The notes beneath the pieces were generated by a model, which was not told the DNA's origin, did not search any database, and worked only from the letters and a program-made list of their open reading frames with translations. Position numbers and translations under genes: made by a program. Shown one piece after another: positions 10,901 through 19,900 of a stretch of DNA of 64,000 bases. The stretch is from Lingula anatina (Eukaryota > Brachiopoda > Lingulata > Lingulida > Lingulidae). Positions within the stretch are counted from its first letter, which is position 1, and every line of letters begins with the position of its first letter. Where the stretch lies: contig NW_019776152.1 of assembly GCF_001039355.2 (NCBI RefSeq), positions 37,878-101,877 on the forward strand. The letters run 5' to 3'.

Positions 10901-13900
10901 GAGTCCCCGATCCTAACAAAACTGTTCCGGTGTCTCTGTCGTATTGTATGATGACTTTTTGCCACGTGTTGGCGGAGAATGCATTGTTAAAGTTGGCAGT
11001 GTGGTATTGGTTGCCCGTATCGACCAGATTGACGTATAAGTGAGGACCGGCATCCCACTGCCATATATGGGGCTTATCGACTCCAAATTCAAATAAAACG
11101 GACCTTGTAGACGAACTCACACTCACAGGATTGATTAAGAAAATCAAGGTAAAACTTCTGACAGCCAGGTCGGCATGCGCTGGCACTGTTATGTGCGATA
11201 AAGAGGAGGCAGTGAATTCCAACGCATGGAGAGCCCCAAAAGGACCCGGGGCTGCTATCACGTTAGAGAGTGCCCCGTGGTGCCCTCTTCCGGTGAGGTC
11301 GTTGCCGAGGCTGTTGCCGTCAAACGGCCAGAAAGCAACTTGTTGTAGGTCGTCTGAAACATAACAATTTGACTCAATTGACAGATGTTTTATTAAAGCT
11401 GTCAGAATGCTCTGGTTATGCCGTGATCTTCATCACGGTGAACAAAGCACTATATACTTGCATGGAGGAGTAAGGGAGCGATTGTTTTCTTGTGCCATTT
11501 GCTATACACACGTACGTGTACCGCAGTGGTTGCAATGGTCCATCTCAACTTTAACACTACGCTGTCAAACTTAACACAATGTACTGGTCTAGTCATACTT
11601 ACACTGACACTCCATGCGCGTTCCAGACCAGGTTAAGTTCGTCAGACACGTTCTGTTGGAGTCCCCGCTGGCGTAGGTGGTACCAAAGTTACAGGTGTAC
11701 GATACCACAGACCCCATTGTCAAGTTACCAGAGTAGGCAGCATTGATCCCGTCATCCGGGGCATTGCACGCTAATGTTAAATAGATAAAAGATAATAACT
11801 GGGTATGTGTACGATGGAAGGGAAAAGCATTTAACTATTTTAAACACAGAAAGTTATGAGAAATCAGAAAAAAAATTCTTCAAATCATAGCTAATTATGT
11901 ATTTACAGAGATGCCGTGCAAAGCACACCGTTTTATTGAAATCTATATATTCCCCTCCCCCAATACCAAATATTGGGTCTAGTTGTGTCAAGGCAATACT
12001 TACCCAAATTTCCTCTCTCTTGGCATCGTTCCCACGCTGCATCCTTGGAGTCCGCATCGATGACGTCATCAAACAGTTGAACACACGATAAACGTCCGTC
12101 GAACATTTCTGTGGCCAACCCTTGGCGCTTGCCTATTTGCAGATTGAGGCCGTTTGTGTGATGAGTAAAGGTCCCTAACTGCGTCGTATTAATGGTGACC
12201 TGTTGGGTGTCAAACACCTCAGATTCCACGGTCAGTTCCCCGGTAGTGTGTGAGTAGCTGACGACCACCCTGTGCCACGTTCTCACTGTGAATATATTGT
12301 TCACCTGACTGACGTGCTGCAGATTGGGGTCGCTTGCGTCAATGAGGTTTACCTTTAGGGATTGCCCGTTGGGGTGAACCCATATGTGAGACGCGACTGG
12401 ATTAGATGCGTACTCAAATAGGCAACTGGGGTCCATGTTCTCCAGATACATGAAGAACATCAAAGTGAAACTCTGGACTGAAAGCTGCGCATGCGCGGGT
12501 ATGACCACATGAGAGTCACTGGCTTCAGCAAAGGACAAAGCATGGGCGTGTCCGTATGGTCCGGGCGACGGTGAGACGTTATGTACCGTTCCATGGTGCC
12601 CATTCCCACTTAAATCGGTGCCTAGGCTGTTGGCGTCCAACGGCCAGAATGCCACCGGATGGGCGTCACCTGTAACCAGCCAAGAGCATTGCTTTCATTA
12701 TAATGTTTATGGAATGCAGCACTGAATGCAATATTTTGTTGGAACGCAGTTCCATTAAAACAGACATAATCTTGGTTTGTGCTGTATTTTCAATCTCAAC
12801 AAAGACGTTCAGATTAAATCGTATATTTTATAATAATGTGATAATGTATCCAACAAATAACCAACAATTTAACGATCATCAATACAATTTCACGTAGTTG
12901 CAGCAAGTACGTCAGCTCACAATATCCCATAAGGATGTGCTACTAACAGTAATTGTAATGCAGTAGAATTGGAACAGTAACAGTCACACAGCAACAGAGA
13001 ACAGAGAGACAGCGAGAGCGCTATTTACAACCCACTACTAAGTACTGTAGTTTCTACATGCTTTTGGTATTAGTGTATGCATAGAAGCTTTGGGAGTTTT
13101 CACCAAGATTTGTCAAATTCTAGAATGTACTGCCGTAAGAAGCTGTACAATATACAAGACGTGTGATCTTAAAAGTTTTTTTGAGCATCACAACATTGTT
13201 ATGACATATTCCAAAACTCTGCATTTGAACATTTTTGGGTGTCTTTAATTTTTTTGCCATTAAAGACCAACAATACTTCCGGTATCAAATGTTGAAATAT
13301 ATGAATGATGGCTTTCGAGGACACAAAAGATATCTATTACAAATCGTACCAAATAGGCCCACTGATAAATAAAGTAGGAAGTGTTGGTTTTGCAGCACTA
13401 AAACAGCATTACAGACAACACCACGACTGTTTTAGATTGAGGAATACTATAGTACATGAAGCAGTAGGATCAATAGCGTCACCACAGTCCTCACCGCCAG
13501 GAGAAAACAGAAGTGGTCTACACAGAACTACATCCATGGCCTCCTCAGTGGTATTATACCACTGAATCGTTTACCTGTGCATCTATAGTGTATCTGCAGG
13601 TACTTGTAGGTTCCAGAACAAGGATCCTGACTGAATGTTGCTATATTTGCTACCACAGAGCAGGACTGCTGACCTTCGCATGCCGCGGCCACGACGCTGT
13701 AGGACCTGGTGGCGTTGCAGTCCGTGGTCCGTATGGCACTGCTTGGACACGTGTTTCTGTTGTTCCGGCCATACATGGCGTCCACAATATGGATGATGTA
13801 GTCAACAGGACACTGCGGTGATACCGTCCTACCCTCGCACTCCACCTCGGTGATGTAGCCCGCTGCATTAAAAAGGAACAGTAAAGATGAGCATTATGGC

Positions 13901-16900
13901 GGTAGATGAGCCAAATTATCGACACTTAACCTATAACCACATAACACCATACAGTTTCAAATAATGCAACCCAAAGAAGAAAAGAAAAAAAAAACAGGGT
14001 TTTGTTTCATTTTTTCGTTTAGATTTATTAGGAATTGTATGGGACGGATAAGTAGGTCAAGTGTAGGATCATATATCAAAAGTAGGTGCAGTTTTATTTA
14101 TTTTTTTTTTCGACTGAACGTGTGATTAATATAGTAGTAAATGACGGTGATAATTTGTATGCGTTTCAGGCCGGCCTGTAACAAGCCCACCCCTCGCCCA
14201 CCTCCCTTGCTTTCTTCGCTTATGACAGACGCGACTGGAAAAAGTGGGGAGAGACTAAACCGCCATTCCCATAGTCTCCCATAGTTAAATCAAGTTAAAT
14301 CCATTTGTGATAAAAGTATAATAAAAAGGGACATGAACTTCGTTACGCATACCACATTCGGGCTCCTGGCCGCTCCACGCCCCGTTATCCAGACACTCCC
14401 GCACGAGGTCGCCCCTTTTAAGCGCGGAGCCAGTATCGCACGTGTAGGTGATATTGTCCCCTATGCGTAGACCCCCGACCACCTGAGAGACATTAGCGGG
14501 CGTTGCGGGAAGAGGGCACTGTTCACCTGGAACAAAATGTCAAACATAGAGGACAAATGCTAGGCTCTGGAAAGAGGACAGGGCCAAATGCCACTCACTT
14601 TTACTATATACGAGACGGCGGGTTCACCATAATATAAAGGACAGAGAGATAAAATAAATTTGTCTTGGGTTTGTCTCAGTTAATTGGTATTTTTTTTTTT
14701 ACTTTCTTTATCCTTAAGAGAGCAGATGTACCTCAGACGCTAAGGTAGAGTCACGTGTCTGTTGTGTCCTCCTCTAGACCCAACTTTGTCCTTTCGATTA
14801 GTAAAGCGGTTTTGACGTGTCGCGCTAGCTTTCCTTACCTTCACAAACGGGTGCCGAACCGTCCCATGTCCCGTCGGACTGACAACTCCGGACGAGGTTT
14901 CCGCTGCTGAGAGATGTCCCGGACACACAAGAATAGGTGATGCTGTCCCCTACGTTAGTGCCTGCTACTACCTCAGTTGTATCAGTTGGTGATGAGGGGG
15001 TACTACAGGTTATAGCTGAAAAACAAGGTCAAAATTGAAACTACCCTAAGGCCAAAGTGACAACGCCCTTTGGGAAAAGAGGGTTTACAGTTTGTTACTA
15101 AAACGCAAGGTCCAAATTAAGTCTGACAAAAGCTAGTTGTCAGCATATGCAGAAGGAGCACCCCATATTATAACTGAACTATAAGGTCAACATAAACTCT
15201 GCTGTAACACCCGTTGTGGCCTCAAATAGGAAAACAATGCAAACATCGCCGAAAGCCGAAATTTATAGTTCGTGATATTTTACACGTGTTGTCCTCGTGA
15301 AGGATACATCAGTTTTGACGTGTCTCTCCAGCTTTCCTCACCTTGACATACGGGTGCCGAGCCGTCCCATGTCCCGTCAGACTGACATACTCGCACGAGG
15401 TTTCCGCTGCTATGAGTTGTCCCGGACACACAAGAATAGGTGATGCTGTCCCCTACGTTAGTGCCCGCTACGACCTCTGTGGTATCAGTTGGTGATGAGG
15501 GGGTACTACAGGTTATAGCTGAAAAATAAGGTCAACATTGAAACTTCCATAGGCCAAACGTGACATTAGCGGTGCCTGTAGGAGAGCAGGGACCACCCAG
15601 CAAACACGTCACGCTGATACCACGTGGTTAATCCGTCTCTACGACGTCATAATGTGGCATGAACGTGCTAGCCACGTGATCCGAACGTGACGTGTTTGCT
15701 GGGCACTGAAATAGGAGGTCAACATTACAACTTCAGAAGGCCCCTTGTGACGGGAGTGGCATAGTGGCTTAAAAAGGGGGGAGCTTTTAACTACTTACGT
15801 CAGAGGGCACTACGTCCAATAAGGTTAGGCAAATACCACAACAACCCAACGTCCTTTGTGAAAAAGAGGGTTTACAGTTTTTATCTAAAAAGCAAGGTTC
15901 AATTTACGTCTGACGAAAGCTTGATGTCAGCAGCTGCAGAAGAAGCACCCCATATTATAACTGAACTATAAGGTCAACATAAACTCTACTGTTTCCCCAC
16001 TGTGACCTGAAATAGGCAAATAATGAAAACGCCGTCAAAAGCCGGAATATATAGCATATGATATTTTGGACGTGTTGTCCTCATGAAGTCATACATCAGT
16101 TTTGACGTGTCTTGCTAGATTTCCTTACCTTGACACACGGGTGCTGAGCCGTCCCATGTCCCGTCGGACTGACAACTCCGGACGAGGTTTCCGCTGCTAT
16201 GAGTTGTCCCAGACACACAAGAATAGGTGATACTGTCCCCTACGTTAGTGCCCGCTACGACCTCTGTGGTATCAGTTGGTGCTGAGGGGGTACTACAGGT
16301 TATAGCTGAAAAATAAGGTCAACATTGCAACTACCCGAAGGCCAAAGTGACAACGCCCTTTTGGAAAAGAGGGTTTACATTTTGTCACTAAAACGCAAGG
16401 TTCAAATTACGTCTGAAAAAGCTCGTTGTCAGCAGCAGGAGAAGAAGCACCCATCTGATAACTGAACTATAAGGTCAACATAAACTCTACTTTAAGCCCC
16501 GTTGTGACCTTAAATAGGCAAACAATGCAAATATCGCCGAAAGCCAAAATTTATACAGTAGTACGTGATATTTTACACGTGTTGTCCTCATGAAGTCATA
16601 CATCAGTTTTGACGTGTCTCTCCAGCTTTCCTCACCTTGACACACGGGTGCCGAGCCGTCCCATGTCCCGTCGGACTGACAACTCCGGACGAGGTTTCCG
16701 CTGCTATGAGTTGTCCCGGACACACAAGAATAGGTGATGCTGTCCCCTACGTTAGTGCCCGCTACGACCTCTGTGGTATCAGTTGGTGATGAGGGGGTAC
16801 TACAAGTTATAGCTGAAAAATAAGGTCAACATCGAAACTTCCATAGGCCAACGGAGAGCAGGGGCCATCTTTAACTGTTACTGAAATAAAAGGTTAATAG

Positions 16901-19900
16901 TTGCAAGGTCAAAATTACGTCTGACGAAAGCTCCAAATCACATGAGTGGTGTCGCCAGGGTACACGGCAACCTGTTGCACATTTTTACAGCTGCCCTTGT
17001 GAGCTTAGACTGGGTTCCATACCTGGATCGGTCTAACAGCTAAGGGCGGCTTAGTTGTCTGTCACGCCTACTGAAGCTGCTAGGGGGTAATTAATTATCG
17101 TTTAGCAGATTCAGTAGGCGGGCCAGACATCTAAGCCGCTTAAGCTGAAAGGAATTTAGCGACAAACCCCTTGGAGATGGATCGATCCACAGTTAGTACG
17201 ATAGAGTCTGGAAATGGTCCCAGAGTAACATCAATGATTTTAATCGTTAAAAACCGCCAAATCCACAAAACAGAGGGAAGGTACCACAATTTTTGGAGTG
17301 CTGTCCTCATGAAGGGTGCAGCAGTTTAAAAGTGTCTCGCTAGCTTTCCTTACCTTGACACACGGGTGCCGAGCCGTCCCATGTCCCGTCGGACTGACAA
17401 CTCCGGACGAGGTTTCCACTGCTATGAGTTGTCCCCGACACACAAGAATAGGTGATGCTGTCCCCTACGTTAGTGCCCGCTACGACCTCTGTGGTATCGG
17501 CAGGAGAAGAGGGGGTACTACAAGTTATAGCTGAAATATAAGGTCAACATTGAAACTTCCATAGGCCAACGGAGAGCATGCAGGGGCCATCTTTAACTGT
17601 AACTGAAATAAAATGTTAATATATAATTTTGTAATTTAGATGCAAGGTCAAAATTACGACTGACGAGAGCTCCAAATCACATGAGTGGTGTCGCCAGGGT
17701 ACACGGCAACCTGTTCGTGAAAGCAAAGGCAGAAATATCATTATCGGAAGCAGTTCGAAGTCCAAAGGGGAATTAACGTCTAGAAGGCGGATATATACCT
17801 CGTTACTTAGATAGAAGGTCTATATTCTGCTGCCATTAACTCCTCTGATCTGGGTGATATCAACGGGTGCGAGGCGGACATAAGTTATCTTTTGTTAGAC
17901 GTAGATAAAAAACCAACATTCTAATTGATATAAATATAACAGGCCCGTCGCCAGGGGGGTTCGGGGGGTTCGAAAGAACCACCCTTTTTGCTGGGAAAAG
18001 GTCCACTCTGGGTAAAAGTTGATCTATGTATTTCAGGATTTTATGGTAAAAGGTCCACTTTTTCAGAAAACGACCCCCCCTGAAATTGCTGGCTACGGAC
18101 CTCTATAAATACATGCAGGTGACTATGGGTTCAAATAGAGGACCTTTAAGCTCCACATGATGACTGGTGCCAGAAACGGCAAAAGGAGTACCTAAGCTTA
18201 TAACTAATTTATAAGGTCAACACTACCCCTGTAGTAGTAGTAGTAGTTTTATAGCTGCCCTTCTGACTTACAGTAACATCAATGATTAAACCGCCAAATC
18301 CGCAATAGAGAGGGCAGATACCTCATTATTTGAAGTGTTGTCCTCATGAAGGGTGCAGCAGTTTAAACGTGTCTCGCAAGCTTTCCTTACCTTGACACAC
18401 GGGTGCCGAGCCGTCCCATGTCCCGTCGGACTGACAACTCCGGACGAGGTTTCCGCTGCTATGAGTTGTCCCGGACACACAAGAATAGGTGATACTGTCC
18501 CCTACGTTAGTGCCCGCTACGACCTCTGTGGTATCGGCAGGAGACGAGGGGGCGCTGCAGCCTGCACTTACTGAAATATAAGGCCAATCGGATGATCAAT
18601 CGCTATAAACGAAAACAGTAGGACGTTAAGTTTGTCGGACATTAAGATTTCCTGAACGCTTATGATCTTTTACACAGGCCGCGATAATGCCTTATTATTA
18701 CATTTACCTGCGGCAAGTGCAAAGCGGAGTAAGATATGAAAGTGAGGTACTAGTAAACTTGAGGCACCTAATGCCAATGAGAGAAATCTACAAGACACTG
18801 GCGTAAACATATGTGTAGCTGCCAATACGGTCCAAAGCCAACTCCGCAAGAGGCAGAAGAGTTAGACCCCATTCTCATACCTAGATCGATCTGGCTGGAT
18901 CGACCCATCTCCGAGGGGATTCTTGCTAAATTGCAGTCAGCTTAAGCGGCTTAGATGTCTGACAAGCCTACTGAAGCTACTAAACGATAGTCAATTACCC
19001 CCTAAATGATAGTTTATTACCCCTTAACAGCTTCAGTAGGCATGCCAGACATCAGAGCCGCTTAAGCCGAATGCATTTAAGCTAGAAAATCCTCGGAGAT
19101 GGGTCGATCCTACGAGATCGATCTAGGCATGGGAACGGGGTCTGAAAGGCAACCCACCAGTACTTACCTATCATTTCGCACACGTAGCGATAATTGTAAG
19201 AGCAGGAACGGTCCATCCACTGGTAACTGTAGCTGTTGTGTGCCCGATAGGCATTGCAATTTGCGTTGCCGCGAGCATCACACGAGCATATGTTATCATA
19301 GGTTGGTGTGGTACCGTCGGCCCACTGGTCGGGATTGGAACCCATGTGTTCAAGTCCTATCCAATACTGAGCACTTAACCTGGAGACCAGAAACGACAAT
19401 ATAAACGTTATAATAATAATAATTACCAGTGTCATTTAAAAATTGAAGAAGGAATGACTGGTGTTACAGTGTATGAAGGCGAAGGAAACAAAAATGCGAT
19501 TTTTTAAAAAAATATTCATCTAACATTTTAAAATTAAATGAAAAAGATACTATTCAATCAACCATATTCGAATACCGTATTCGAATAATTTGAGTTTGAG
19601 TTAGTTTAAAGTCAGTGACGCGTGTTCACGTTAATGCTATGGTGTGAAACCGCAAGTAAAAAACGCGAGATTTTAGTAGAACCGAGAACTCTTCCACGCC
19701 ATCTACAGGCAAACCCTGGAAGCTGGTATATCCCACTGTTCAGCAGCGATAGTTACGTTATTATATATAGGGGTACTTTGCATGTCCGGTAAACGATGTG
19801 TTTTTCCTCTTATGTTGAATAGGCATGCTTTAACGGTGTAAAAGATGTTATATAAGTCATACCAGATGGAAAAACAAGTATTGCTCAAACCAATTTAATC

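Noticed and set aside
16129-16305. Possibility that the six sushi exons are an assembly duplication
   Set aside because: No N lies nearby, intron lengths differ (about 330-860 bp), each intron has different MITEs, and the frame is kept through all copies.
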